DNA from: Pectinophora gossypiella
Lineage: Eukaryota; Arthropoda; Insecta; Lepidoptera; Gelechiidae
Assembly: GCF_024362695.1 (NCBI RefSeq)
Contig: NC_065425.1
Coordinates: forward strand, 11,413,001 to 11,477,000
Length of the DNA: 64,000 nucleotides
Reading direction: 5' to 3'
The position numbers were made by a program, and so were the translations under genes. How positions within the stretch are numbered: position 1 is the stretch's first letter; every line of letters starts with the position of its first letter. The notes under the pieces are model-generated. The model saw nothing but the letters and a program-made list of their open reading frames with translations. It was not told where the DNA came from and did no database searches. Of the stretch, positions 1-13,900 are shown piece after piece.

Positions 1-250
1 GTTGTTTACAAAAGCGACTGTCTGTCTGACCTTCTAACCTGTAAAAGGAAAACCACCCCAAATACAGGTTTGGTCATATACCTCCGTCAAGCATTTTTCG
101 GGAATGTGGGTTTCCTCACGATGTTTTCCTTCACCGCTGAGCATGTGATAAGCATTTATGATCCAAACATGGGTTCGAAAATCATTGGTTTAGGTACGTG
201 CTGGGATTCAAACCGGCGACCTCAAACCCTCGATGTATTGGGACATAATA
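1..250 (-). repeat. Bm1-like SINE, minus strand
   Basis: Read on the minus strand, this contains the pieces typical of lepidopteran Bm1-type SINEs: a degraded tRNA-like B box (GGTTTGAATCCCAGC), then GCGGTGAAGGAAAACATCG, GAGGAAACCCACATTCC and ACCTCCG. The rest of 1-1172 holds small LINE and SINE fragments and no recognisable exon. Confidence 0.7.
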
Positions 251-884
251 AGACGAATGTTTTCATACAAACCTGTTTATGAACCTGTCTTTGAAGTCAT
301 ACTTAATAAAGTAAATCTTTGAAGTAAATCTAAATTCCATGTATTAAGTATCCATATAAATAAATAAATAAAAAAGGTTTATTTCGGACATGTTCCATGG
401 AGGTGGTGGTGGTTGGTTTTCCCCGAAGGGTAAGACAAAGGGAACTATGCCCATACAGCCATATCTTACGTATTTTTTTTCTTGATGAATAATGAAATGA
501 TGAAAGGTGATGATGATGAAACCTAAGCCCCCACCCTCGGAGTAGACTCCTATTCCGAACCCCAAACGAAAAGTCCGCATAAACTTTCGAGTTATGAAGC
601 GGCTTCCTGGCACGAAGCGAAAATAGGCAGATACACTTTGTTTATTGAATACTCCGATATAATAACACTTGCGAATGTCTTCCGACTAACTTAATGCGAT
701 CATTAACCACAAAACACCACTTCGTATTAATTAATTAGATTATTCAATGAAGAAAGCAACTGTCCCGTTCCCGTTTCCCACCAAAAAGCCTGTTCCATAG
801 AGGTTAGTAACAAGCAATAAACAAACTGAATCTAGTGTTAGTAATAGAACGATTAAAAAAAACATACATATTGTAACATAATTC

Positions 885-945
885 CTATCCATCCATAGGG
901 AAGGCCCGTGCCCCAGCAGTGGAGACGTTAATGGGCTGATGATGA
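885..945 (+). repeat. 3' tail of a 5S-type SINE
   Basis: TATCCATCCATAGGGAAGGC, a CCCAGCAGTGG motif and GGGCTGATGATGATGATG match the 3' end of the full-length 5S-headed SINE at 45187-45487. This is a 5'-truncated copy. Confidence 0.7.
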
Positions 946-959
946 TGATGTAACATAAG

Positions 960-1075
960 ATCACGCTTAATACCGCTGGGGTAGGCAGTGACTCTGGAAT
1001 TTCACTCGATACGATCCTGATACACCACTTTCGCTTCCACCACTCATCAAAATCTTCATGCTTCTCCGATATAGA
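960..1075 (-). repeat. Minus-strand LINE 3' fragment
   Basis: On the minus strand it reads like the segment coding MKRLMNVEEAREVCQDRSKW in the better copy at 3036-3245, with many substitutions. A decayed 5'-truncated LINE end. Confidence 0.55.
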
Positions 1076-1172
1076 GTAATCTTGACCTAGTGTTTCTTTA
1101 AAAAAACATAATGAAATAAACATTTTAGTATTTTTCTGTATCCAAAATTCATAGCCTGTCTCTTCTTTTCAG

Positions 1173-4100
1173 GAGTGGTGTCAACCCGTCGCCAGGAACC
1201 ATACTACGGCCGGCTGATAGGCCGCCTGACCCAATACGCTCATGGTATCAGGGGGACGGTATATGCCGTCGACGAGAATACGGTTTTCGTGAGGAACTTC
1301 GCATACGACGGCACAGGCCCTGATGCCTACTTCTGGGTCGGTGACACCCCCCAGCCGTCCCCTGAGGGGATCCTCGTGCCGTACCCAGAGGATTATACCA
1401 CTAGGTGAGTCTGAGATGTCATAAATATAAATATCCAAAGTTGATCAATGTAAGAAAACAGTTCTTCATTTTGGACATAAAGACAACAAAATTCTGTTGT
1501 ATCACTTCTGTTAACAGAACTACTGGATTTTTTGTCCCATTACTTCTGTCAATCAGTCCTAGAGAGCCGTGGTAGCCCAGTTGGAAGAACGTTTGACTCT
1601 CACTGCGTAGTCGCAGATTTGAATCCCAGCATGAGCCTAATCCAATGATTTTCAAATTAGTTTTCGAATCCATGTTTGGATCATAACTGATTATCCCGTG
1701 CTTAGCGGTGAAGGAAAACATCACGAGGAAACCCACATTCCTGAGAAATACGTATCAGAGATATGTGACCTCCTAACCTGTATTGGGCTGGAGTATTCTC
1801 TTCGCGAGTTGAAAGGTCAGAGAGGCAGTCGCGTCTGTAAATAACCGGATCCGTCAAATCTTCAGATTAGGTAAGCAAACCTTATGAGAAAGAGGATAAC
1901 GCTAGGGAGATGATGAGTTTTGTCAATCAGTTCCCCTTTTTAACTTCCGACGCAAAAAAGACGGGGTGTTGTAAGTTTGACGAAGTTTGTGTGTATGTGT
2001 CTGTCTGTGGCATCGTAGCTCCCAAACGGATGATCCGATTTTAATGCGGTTTTTTTTTTGTTTGAAAGGTATATCAATCGAGAGTGTTCTTAGCTATGTT
2101 TGGTGGAAATCGGTTCAGGTCTTCAAGGTCATCAGGTCGTTTGTTAGGTGTGATAGGAATGTTATACGCTCAGTTTGCTTGCAAGCATAATGTGGTAAGT
2201 ATCTGACATTTGAAACACTAATGTCTTCTGGAACCACTGAGCTGGTCTGCTGTTAGCGTACTTTTTTTCTGGTCGGGGTTTTTTTTTAATACTAACACAG
2301 TCTCTCTGTCGGGTCTTTGGTATACCTGGGAGGATAAGCAGCTAAACGTGTTCTATGTTTTTTATTCGTAATCACAATAATTTGTGTCGTAAAGGTACTT
2401 CCCGCTTTTTAGTTCCACGAATTTATGCTCTGACCTCAGTTTTAAAGCATTCGACCGTGACTATTTAGTATTCCTGTCTCGTCCTGTCGAATTACTTAGG
2501 CCCAACACGGATAATTGTAAGCAGCCAAATTGAATAGCCTTTTTTTGCGTAAAATTCTTGTCATTTATGATCAATTTAAGTATTGTGCTAATTTTGTTAA
2601 GGTATTTAGGAACAGCCTCCGTGGTCTAGTGGTTAGAGCGTTAGGCTCACGATCTGGGGGTCCGGGTTCGATTCCCGATGGGGACATTGTCGAAATCTCT
2701 TTGTGAGACTATCCTTTGTTTGGCAAGGACTTTTCAGGCTTGAATCACCTGATTGTCCGAAAAAGCTTCCGTGCTTCGGAGGGCACGTTAAGCCGTTGGT
2801 CCCGGCTATTAGCCGTAAAAACACCTCCATCAACCCGCATTGGAGCAGCGTGGTGGAGTATGCTCCATACCCCCTCCGGTTGATTGAGGGGAGGCCTGTG
2901 CCCAGCAGTGGGACGTATATAGGCAGTTTATGTTATGTATGTTATGTTATTTAGGAATTCCTGCTCGGAAAATGAAGATACATAAGTACGTAAACTAAAA
3001 TAGAATAGACATAGTTAATTATAAAGGTTAAGTTGATGGTAGGGCTGGCAGAGGAAGACCAAGAAGGACTTACGATGACCAAATTGGAGATGTCCTTAGA
3101 AAAGGTTTAATACGATCTACTCTGAACCGGCGTGCGTGTATGAAGCGATTGATGAATGTGGAGGAAGCAAGAGAAGTGTGTCAGGATCGAAGCAAATGGA
3201 ATTCTATAGTCTCTGCTTACTCCGGTGGGAAATAGGCGTGAGTTTATGTATGTGTATGTAGTTAATTATAAAAGGACGCCACACAAAAACAAGTCAATAA
3301 CATCATTTAAAATTTTCACAAAACGGATGTCCGTCGAAATGATCATAAGGTGGTGGTGGATGTCCTGAGATAAAAGGGCCTCACTCTGGTATCATGTGGA
3401 CCCGGTTGGGTAAACTCACACCGGTGATCCTTAAAAGGGTAGTCAGAGAAATAAGATGCTGTTCAGATGACATTGCAGCCGCTTTTGGTATGAAGTTTCA
3501 AATTCAAATTCATTTATTCGTCATCATTGGTAAAAGAGTTGTTACAATATAAAATATGTCGCACTATGTCGCACCTTTCGGTATACGAAGTCAACGAGTT
3601 CCTAAGATCAGTATTGTCATCATATATTACAACAGATACCACGTTAGAGCCTTTTTAAATAATCATATTCTGATGTGATTTTCTTTAATGGAATCTCAAT
3701 TTCTCAATCCGGGTAAAAATAGAGACCATAGATTTTTACCTGGACAGAAACTAACGTGTCCATTGCGAGGTTTTGTTAACCAAAACCACATTCGAATGTG
3801 ATTTTGGTAAAACCCTATTAGTTCATACATATGACACATCATCCAATATTCATACTTACATTTGTTTCGATTATCTACCAATTACCAGTATTTTCTGTAG
3901 TTCAACCAAGACCAATCCTTTTCGCTCCCGATCGTCAACTGTTTTGTTTTCTTCTTAAAAATGTCCGCCATTATGTTTCTATTTAAAGGACTGGACCATA
4001 GAGTTTTGGCCAAAGGAGTATTTACTTCGTTTGGCGACAACAGGCGCTTACTTAGTTTTCACTATATAGGCGACGATATGAGAATCATAACATCGTTATG

Positions 4101-4883
4101 CCGACGTTAAAATTATGGTTTTATCACATCGGTGTTCTACTTGTCCGACCAAATGGTGTCTGTCGTAACAAATCACGTCAATAAAAAAATAACAAACCGA
4201 ACTTAATAACAGTTCGGTTCGTCAACCTTGGGGTCGCTTTTAAAATCGATAGTCGCATGACGGATTGCCTGCGATGATGGAAGGCTTTGTTCTGATAATA
4301 GTGCACGATAATTGATCGCAATTATGGCTTTTGTAACATACCATCGCTGTAGGCTGAAAACCTATGGTCTTGGAGGGTAGAAGCGTATAAGTCCGTAGGT
4401 ATATCTTGTTCTTGTCCGTAGATTACTGCTTAAAATTGACGTGTGTTCCATAAATTTTATGCTTGTCGATTACCCGTCCCTTTCCTTTTCGGCGGATAAG
4501 AAAATGACAGATATAACTTAAAATAAAATTTGATGGTATTTACAGGAATTAGCACCATTGTACGCTCAAAAGTGACAGCTCACATTTCAAGGTTAGCCGC
4601 GCTAACGTCATCACACCCTCTGTTGCCATTTTGTAAAAAATACATTACCCACGAGTAATATTTAAAAATTTACTTTGGAAAGCAATGTTAAACTGGGGTA
4701 AGCAGAGACTATGGAATTCCATTTGCTTCGATCCTGACACACTTCTCTTGCTTCCACATTCGCAAATCCTTTCATAAACGCACGCCGGTAAGATGTAAGA
4801 TATTTGTTGTGGTGTTTCAAAATTGTATCTTATAAGTACCATAGACAATTAATTGCCGGATGAACATTGCATAGATAAATGTA

Positions 4884-4928
<45 letters not shown>

Positions 4929-7900
4929 TTTGTATTGTATTGTAAGTAATAACAATAAATTCACAAGGCGTTATAAAATTCCCTGAATCTTCTCACATTT
5001 CCTCCCCTGCTATAAAAAGTGAGGACTCAACGCTTACAGACAATTATGAATTCGCCCCTCTCGTCCCTCTCCCTCCCATTACCTCTTCGGAGGATGATGA
5101 TTATTTAATTACAGCCCAATTTGTTTGTATTATTCATATTTTTGTCTTCTAATGGCTGGGCGTCACGTTACAATGAGGGGAGGCTTCTTTGTCGTCTATT
5201 TACACTAATATTATATATGCGAACGTAACTCAAATCTTTTTCTTATCGTGTGGGTTGTAAGGTGGAATACCAACCTCATCAACCCTGGTGTCAGGGTTAT
5301 TTTTTACTGAGCCGCCAACGCCGACTACATATTTACATCAGTAAAGAGTAACCGGGACACTAAAAGCTCTTACGTGGTTTTCATTATACAGACGATTTCT
5401 GCTTTCAGCATTATAAGTACCTACTGTTCACAACATACAATTTTATAATCTGTGCCAACTATAAACTCATTCGTACCTACGTACATACATTCGTACCATT
5501 CATTCTCCCCTTCCAAATAAAGTCGCGAACGGAGGCAAGTTATTTCAGTTTTTTATTTAATTTCACCACAAATCTAAGTGCTTCCCTGTTCATGTTCTCC
5601 CGAATGACGGGAGAATGAATGGTACGAATGTACATAGAGTTATAGTTGGCACAGATTATAAAATTGTATGTCGTGAACACCTACGTTTGTCTGTTTCCAG
5701 AGACCCACCAATACTAACGGCGCACAGCAACTCTGACATCCTGCTGCGACTGCCGGCAGGCAAACGGCTGCGAGACATCAAGTGGATCAGCGTTTGGTGC
5801 CGACGATTCACGGTCAGTACTCCTTTTTGCTGACGTCACTTATTGCAGATTTACCACATATTGCTTTAACTACTGAGCCGGACAAATGAAGAGCGCTGAG
5901 GGCCCTCACGCGGTACCAAATTTAACACCTGCGAATGCCCAGTCCTCAGCTCAGAGCGTCGTCTGAGAGGATTATATTGAAAGAATTAGTCGACCCTACG
6001 AATGGTACGAATAGGCCGATAGTGATAAGCACTGAATGAGGGTAATCGATGACCATGCTGGCGGGTTCATTATCGGGGTCCTGAAGTGTTTGGTGTCACG
6101 AGCCGATTGGCTGCGTCTATGGCTAGAGTAATCGGGTCGTCCGGATCGTATATTACGTCCTTCGGACTGTATTCGGTGTGTATTCGGGTATGTATTCGGA
6201 AGCCACAACGATCAGGTGATTTGGGTGGTGCGGAACAGAATCGAAAAAACGTTTTGAAGCTAATTAGAGCCATTGGGCCATTGGAATAGATATTTTAAAT
6301 TTGAATTTGTGGTCACGAACTTAACGGTTCACAGTCAATATACAGATACTTTTCTCTATTCCTTTTATTGGTAAGTACCTGGCTGTTCACCGCTTGACGT
6401 TGTCCGTATGCGTAGACCTGGACTAACCCAAAAGAGATATGGGGAGATAATTTATATTGCAGATGTTGGTCAAGCTTTTAATGTAAACTGCAAAATTTCA
6501 TTTTAATCCGTCTAAATGGTTTTTGCAAGATGCGTGAAATAAGTAGAATAAGGTTGTCCTATTTACTTTTTATCCCAAACTAGAACTGCTTTGATACTTT
6601 ATTTTTTTTAAACTTTACTTATATTTTTACATGAGACGAAACAAAACCACAAGGCAACCTCGCCTTTAACCTTTAAGCCCTTTGAGTACAAAGTTTAATA
6701 ACAAAACTCCGACTACTCGAGAAAACTCTTAAAGGTTTTTCAAATTTTGATACCTTTTTTCAGGATCATATTGTAGGTAAATATGGAAGTTATAATGCCT
6801 TGTTCGCAAACCTAGACAGTATGCCTTAGCCCTTAGCCTTAGCCCACTGTTGTGCACATATCACCCTTGTCGATAAGAAAAGGTACTTTACACACCACGC
6901 TCTGCACTGCAGGTGGAGAAATATTTTTTCCTTAATCCGTCTCGTCTTTCGTGTTGGTTGTGTGACCAATGACCAACCTCATCCACTCTGATGTCATGAA
7001 CCCAACCCAGAATCCAATTTGGTGGTTCACGTCTAATTATTACACCACAGAGGTCCTTGTGGTCTAGTGGTTGAGCGTAGGGCTCACGATCCGTATGTTC
7101 CAAGTTCGAATCCTGGTGGGGATTTACAGGCTGATCTGATGATTGTCCGAAAGAAAGATGATCCGTGCTTTGGAAAGCACTTGGTTCCGGTTACTACTTA
7201 CTGATGTAAGTGAGTAATCGTTACATAAGCCACGTCAGAGGCCTTTTGGCGGCTCAATTATAACCCTGGTGGGTTGATGAGGATGGTAATCCACCTCAGA
7301 AACCACAGGATAGAAGAATAAGACCACAGAGGTGGATTAAACGTTAGATTGAACATTTCCATTTTTACACTTCAAAAAGAAACAAAAAAAGTACTTAACT
7401 ATAAAATCGCAACTTTTTATTTTATCAGTTATAAAACAATAGACAAAATAGAAGAATACTTAAACAACAACCTAAGACATTAATCCAACTACAGCATTAC
7501 CAGGTATTGACTGACCCGAGCTGATCATTTTTATCTGTCAACGGTACGAACATGACTCCCATGAGTCTTTTCGTCTTTATTCTCCCAGCGGGGGTTCGGT
7601 CGACCACAGTCAAGTATTGATCAGTCCCGGATCCTATAGGAGCGACCAGTCTACCGCCAGGTTTCAACTGGTCTAAAATCTTCTGTGGTATATCAGGGAT
7701 CGTTGCTCCAATATGAATGGCGTTGTAAGGAGCGTGTTTGTTGTACCCCAAACGCCCATCCGCGTTGATAATCTTGACTCGTCCAGTGGTTAGTAGCCAC
7801 GGTTGGTGTTTCTGAATGTTATTGGTCGATTCTACAACCAGTTCTGGTATATGCTCCACGCCGATTGCTAGTCCTGAAAATTTAAAGGTACTTACTTATT

Positions 7901-10900
7901 AGCTTGCCGCTAAGTTGCAGGTTATCGTAGTTTGGAGATTTCCTACAGAATCATTTCCTTTGCACCCCAATTACAGTCAATCCTTATATACATTTTTACA
8001 GCAGATTTATTTAAAAATAAATTATTAAATAATGATGATCCGTGCTTCGAAAGGCACGTTAACCCATTGATACCGGTTACTGCTTAATCATGCGTTGTTT
8101 GTAGTCGCTACATGAAGCATGTCAAAAGTAACCCTGACGCCAGGGTTGCTGAGGATGGTAATCCACCTCACACAACAAGCTTGAAGACGAAGAAGTAGAA
8201 AAATATCCAAGGGCTTCTACCCAGAGCAAATTTTTGTCCAATAACTTTACGAAACATAATGGCAACTTGTAATATTTAACCAACTTTTCCGTTTATTGTG
8301 TGTTTTAACCTATTGTTATCAACATTTGGATACTTTACTCTTCGAAAAGTAACTCCTAACGCGTAACACGTACCTTGTTCTCCAAGCATGACAGCCATGC
8401 ATACGGTGATGTATCCTGATCCAGATCCAATATCCAGAGCTGACTCGCCGTTGGTCAAATGGTCCTTCAACAGCTCCAGGGCATAAGCATGCATATGGGG
8501 AGCACTGATTGTGGCTTTGTATCCTATATCTTGTGGAACATCATCATAAGGGTATTTAGCTCTAGGGCAATAGTTCTTCCGATCTATAGCCTTCATAGTC
8601 CTTATCACAACATCAGATTTAAGTATCCCCTTATGATATAACTCTTGTACCAGGTCAACGTTCGTTTTGCCATCACTCCGCCAAACCAGTAGCGCCAATA
8701 TAAAACAGATTTGCAAACCTCTGTGCCTTAAAGACCCTATCTTGGCAAATTTCACAATTGTTGTCCAGAGGAAAGTCGATTTTTCTGTGCGCTGTTTCGG
8801 TCTGTCAAAAAAAGCGTATCTCACATGTTGAAATAAAGAATTAAAGGTCTTGCAATCTCGTGAAATGCGAAGCGTTAAATTGGATCGCGGTAACATATCG
8901 AGTGTTGTTTGTTCGAAAAGTTATTTACTTTTACGACCTTTTTATTTTGATTTTGTTACGTCGTAAAAGTAGCAATGTGGAGCATAGTTAAATAGGGTAA
9001 TTTTCAACTAGTCAAATCAGTTTACTTTTAACTAAACGTCAAAACACGAAATTGCTATGGTATTTGTATGAAAAAGCCACCTGTGACATCATCGAAAAAC
9101 GTGACAAAATGTCGCACTAATTATTACATTTTCTTTTTAAATTTAAATCAATAAATAAGTAGTACTCTATTTAACAATAGAAAAAAAAGTTTTTTGTCAC
9201 CTTTAGATCTGTCTTTATTTAGTAAATCAGAATTTTATAATTTATATTTGACCTAGGAAACTTCCCAGTTATTGATTTTGTGGACGCCTGATGATGTTAT
9301 CAATACTTGGGTGACGCAGCGTTCCGTTTTAATTTGCTGCATCGCGAAAATATTCAGTCTCAGAAAATTCGATTCAGTCTACAGTTCTATAAGACATAAT
9401 TTCCTAACATCAATATTACTTTCGCACATTTCCGTCCGACCTAATTCTACAATTCCTCCATTTAAAAAAAAAACTTAAAACCTATCAGTCTTTCTGGAAA
9501 TCCAAAGACGAAAACGCCAAATCGATCGACGCGGGGCTTAAGCATGCATAAAGCACATTATACATTTGTTGGTGGTCGTATAAAGTAATGTATCAACGGG
9601 CTTGTGACAGCTCGGCCAAAATATCGATTAGACGCAGAGCGCATGCGTACGCTTTCGCGCCAAAACTGACGTTTTAGAGTTCGCGCGCCATTCACCGGCT
9701 CTTTCAATAGCGGCATAGTATCATAGACTCACGTTATGTATTGTTCAATTATGTACGAGCACAACAGAATACTAATTAGTAAGCTAATCTTGTCTCTATT
9801 ATAGTTTAATTATGAATTATTTGGGATAATTTATGGTGCTGAAATTGTATAAACAGTTGCGAGTTAGGTAAGTTATGGAATTCTATGACAGATATAGGTA
9901 AATAAGTAGATAAACTGTTACTGATTTGATTTAAAACATAATGCAGCTCACAACTAGATTCCCAATTGGGCTAGCTAGTCAGTAAGTACGCCCATCGCAA
10001 GATGAACCAAGTTCCCACGTTTCACCGAGCTTTCTGCTAGATCATCATGATAGGTAGTGGGCTGAAACGCCGAAACGATGATTACATCGATCTCTGTGAG
10101 ATATGAATGAATGAATGAATAATAATTTATTTCGGATTTGAAATCCATAGATGTTAGTAAGTACAAAGTAACTTAAACCTAATGTTAGTAACAGGTACAT
10201 AAAACAAACAAAAGCAACAAAAATAAAATATGATAAATTTATCAGACCCGATTTTACCGGCGGACACCATATCCCGGCTTGACTGGTATAATATGGAGGT
10301 CCGTCCAGTATGCCCATATTGGGCAATCAGGTCTGTCACACAACACCTTCAGGACTATACTGGGGCTCCCGCGCACACGCCGCATTATTGAGGCAACTCT
10401 CTTCCGCACAATAGCATGAAAGCCATCTGTGTGTGCCTCGGCAAACATGCCTGATGCGCTACAGAATCTCGGTAAACCCAGTAGAATCCTGAATGCATTG
10501 TTGTACTGAATCCGTAGGGCGTTAAAGGTCTTGTGCGTATACCGTACCCACAGGCTGCACGTATAGAATGACTGGCAGTAGGCCTTAAACAAAGTTATTT
10601 TCACATCTATCGAGCAGCGTGCAAACCTGCGAGCCAGCATATTGCATCGTACCGCCAACGCCCTACGCTCCCTCTCCATATCCATATCGTCAGTTAGATC
10701 CTCGGTAAGTATATGACCCAGGTATTTAAACTGACTCACTCTGTTTAGAGCAATCCCCCTAAGTGTCACGGGAGGTACATACGACGGCTTTTTTGTCCCC
10801 GCCTTAAACACCAGGAGCTCACTCTTCTTTACATTGTATATGAGTCCATGCGACTCAGCATAAGACTCACACACACTCAGTAGCTTCCTCAGTGCACTGA

Positions 10901-13900
10901 CAGAGGGGCCCAGCAGCACCATGTCATCTGCGTAGCTAATGTTGTTAATAAACTTGCCGTCAATAGAGCAGCCGACATTAGCCCCACTCAACTCCTCAAT
11001 CAGCCGATTTATGTACAGATTGAAGAGACCGGGGGAGCTCAACCCCCCTTGTCTCACCCCGCACTCCAATCTGTACCCATCAGACAACGAGTCCGACCAC
11101 CTTACATGATTGGTTTGATGGAGATACCAAAACCTAAAGACATTGGTCAGCTCATTAGGCAGACCCACCTCACATAGTTTACGCCACAACACATCATAGG
11201 ACACGAGGTCGAAAGCTTTAGATAGGTCTAAGAAAGCAGCGTAGACCGGTGTCCTTCTGTCTGTGTAGTACTTGACAGTTTGCTTGAGTGTCAAAATTGC
11301 AGTCTCGGTAGATAAACCTGGTCTAAAACCAAACTGTAAGTCGTTTAACTTTAAATATCCACCGAGATACTGATCAAGCAAACTATCAAGCACCTTTGCT
11401 ATGACGGTGGCCAGAGAGATAGGTCTGTAATTACACCTGTCAGAGACGTCACCTGTTCCATTCTTAACGATCGGCACGACAATCGTCTTCATTAAATCCT
11501 CCGGTAAATAGGTGTGACGGATACAGAAAGTATAGAACATGGCTAGTACTCTGGGCAGGTGCACCCCCGCGTTTTGCAGATGTTCAATACGTATACGTAT
11601 ACGTATGTTCGATATGTAAGATGATGAATCATCAAAGCACTCCCAATAGGAAAACAGATTTTTTTTTAAATATAAGTATGAAAATATCCGTTCTCAAACA
11701 TTTCACATAATATTCACTTACAACTGAGTCATTTGGACAATGTATAATATTTTACTATACAAACACTTTCATACTTTTAATAACACGTAACCTCAAAAAT
11801 TAAGATCTTTGCACATACTAAATAACACAGATTTTACAAGGGCGACTACGCAAAATACCTGTCAAGGTAGTCGTGTGTAATGAATAATGAATGACAAAGC
11901 TTATTTTAAAATTTAAAAGAAAAAGCATTTTTTCCCCAATTTTTAAACACGTGACTATTTTTTTTATAAAACTTTCACCGAGTATAAAAAGTCAATAAAC
12001 TCGCTTGAACTTAGGTATTTGTTTTTGCTTATTCTGACGGACTCACAGCAACATTTGGTGGAGAAATCTGTTCTAGCATTAAAATTTTCTTCATTTGGTT
12101 GGCGTAATGGCTATTGTTCCATTATGCGTTCTTTTTTTCCTATTTTCCAATGTCCGGAACATATTGTACGGTTGAAATTATGTAAGTAATTGTAGGTAAT
12201 ACTTTCATTCATTGTTTAAGCACTTCACGTGTAGGTAAGACATAATTCCCATTCTATGAGTTATGAATAGAACAAATATGAAACCGGATGCAAGGATAAT
12301 CTTCAAACCTCCAAATCTTCAGGTTAGGTACGTGGACCCCGTGAAGAAAAGCTAGGGAGATATTGATAGGTACTTGGCTAACCTTCGGGATTGAGTTACT
12401 TAATACGTGTAATCTACAGTCCAACCGGTAGGTACTATTTTTGGACTGAATTTTTAATTATAATTAAAAAGTTGATATAACATCAAACCTGTCAAATCTT
12501 TCGGTAAGTTAAGCAGACCCTGTGAAAAACAAGATAAGACGATGATAAGGTAGGGTCGGAAAACGTAGGTTTAGGCGAACATACCGCAATTAAACCCAGA
12601 ATGTTTTAAAGGAAGTCCAGGACTAGATTACTCTGAACCGGCGAGCACGCATGAAGACTTTGATGAGATTAATAATAAATGTTTCTTTCTTTCTTTCTTT
12701 CTTTTAGATTGGAATCAGTAAAAGTAGTGTGTTTGGACCTGAGTGACAGGCCAGGCGTGGTTTCTGGTTACTTCAGAGGGAAATAGGCGTGATTTGATGT
12801 GTACCATGAGATACATAAGCTAACGGCTATAGGTATCTCAATTGAAGTAGTGTGAGGTACTTACATCCATCTCAAGATGTAGTACCCACACCTCACCGAG
12901 GTTTCTGTGAGCCGTATCGCCATCTATAATGATCAACCCAACTGTGTTAGTGTAAACTGCACTTATGATAAATTAATTAATTGGTGCAAGTCTGGTACTA
13001 GGTTTCGAACCGGTGCTCCCCGTTTAAGAAACAAGCCAGTGAACCACAGAGCCACAGGAGCTTCATCTATTACGTGTATATGATAAACATTCTCATTTTT
13101 CCCTTTTCAGGTAAACTTTGGCGACGTGTTTATCCCACCAGGCCTAGATCCGCCCAGACCAAGAGTCCTCCCGGAATTCAAACGCTTGGCTCACAGTCTT
13201 CGGTCTGGCAACATCAGCGTGTTAGATGCTAAGACATTCTACATCCCAAACCTGCATTATGATGGAGCTGGTCCTGATGCATATTTCTGGGTCGGAAACG
13301 GGAGCGAGCCCAATCCTTTTGGGACCAAGGTGAGGAATTATCATTATTGGATTGCAGGTGAATGATGGTCGGTTGGTGCTTTTTCAGAAAGTGAATGTAT
13401 AATTAAAAACTGATCATCCCAAAAATTGTAGGACGGGGCATGATGGGAACTAAAACCAGGTTTTAATTACAAATTCACTTTCTGAAAACAACCACAATGT
13501 ATACAGCAACACACGTTGCTGTTGCAGTTTCTTGTCATTTTTTCTCCTGTTGTTAAGTTGCGAAATGACGTAGATTCAAAAATGTTAAATTAATCTTTAA
13601 CAAGTTTTATCCATAACAATTACTTTGAATAAATGATTCTGTCTTCTGATTTATCATAGAAAATTTGTTTCCGAAAGCTCGTTAGACCGTTGGTCCTGAC
13701 CATAATTTAAGTAAGTACTTGACATTGCATGAGCCATGTCAGGATTGGCAGCAGGCCATTGGCGGTTCATAAGCCAGACAACAACGGTTGGTCATCAACC
13801 AAATTTATAACCTTCATGAAATGATGATCGTAAGCTCGCTGATAAGGAGTATGTATTTTTCGTTATAGGTGGACCTTTGATCCTTGCTTCAAAGAAAGCT

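Larger units (their letters stand above)
1405..5700 (+). other. Intron of the knk-like gene, repeat-filled
   Basis: Holds a Bm1-like SINE (1558-1900), a complete tRNA-type SINE (2613-2947), a LINE 3' end (3036-3245), a minus-strand LINE 3' fragment (4683-4790), half of a MITE (4424-4560) and a (GT)n run (4887-4926). The two facing segments near 5480-5520 and 5610-5660 are partly complementary. No coding signal seen. Confidence 0.7.
5813..13110 (+). other. 7.3-kb intron hosting the Pcmt gene and a LINE
   Basis: Lies between the two exons that meet at ...RFT/VNFGDV. It contains SINE and dispersed repeats at 5832-5990, 7044-7333, 8030-8200, 9955-10080 and 12830-13070, the complete opposite-strand Pcmt gene (7497-8896) and a truncated LINE (10105-11600). 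Region 8990-9260 is a dispersed repeat also present at 58323-58582. Region 11600-12280 is AT-rich with nothing recognisable. Confidence 0.75.

Noticed and set aside
2616..2680. Genuine tRNA gene
   Set aside because: Box A and B are present, but the sequence continues into a SINE body with tail and 10-bp target duplication; no acceptor-stem closure checked out by eye.
9272..9478. Short ORFs in AT-rich DNA, here and at 30-32 kb and 38-44 kb
   Set aside because: No domain, no codon bias, no splice context; length expected by chance in AT-rich repeats.
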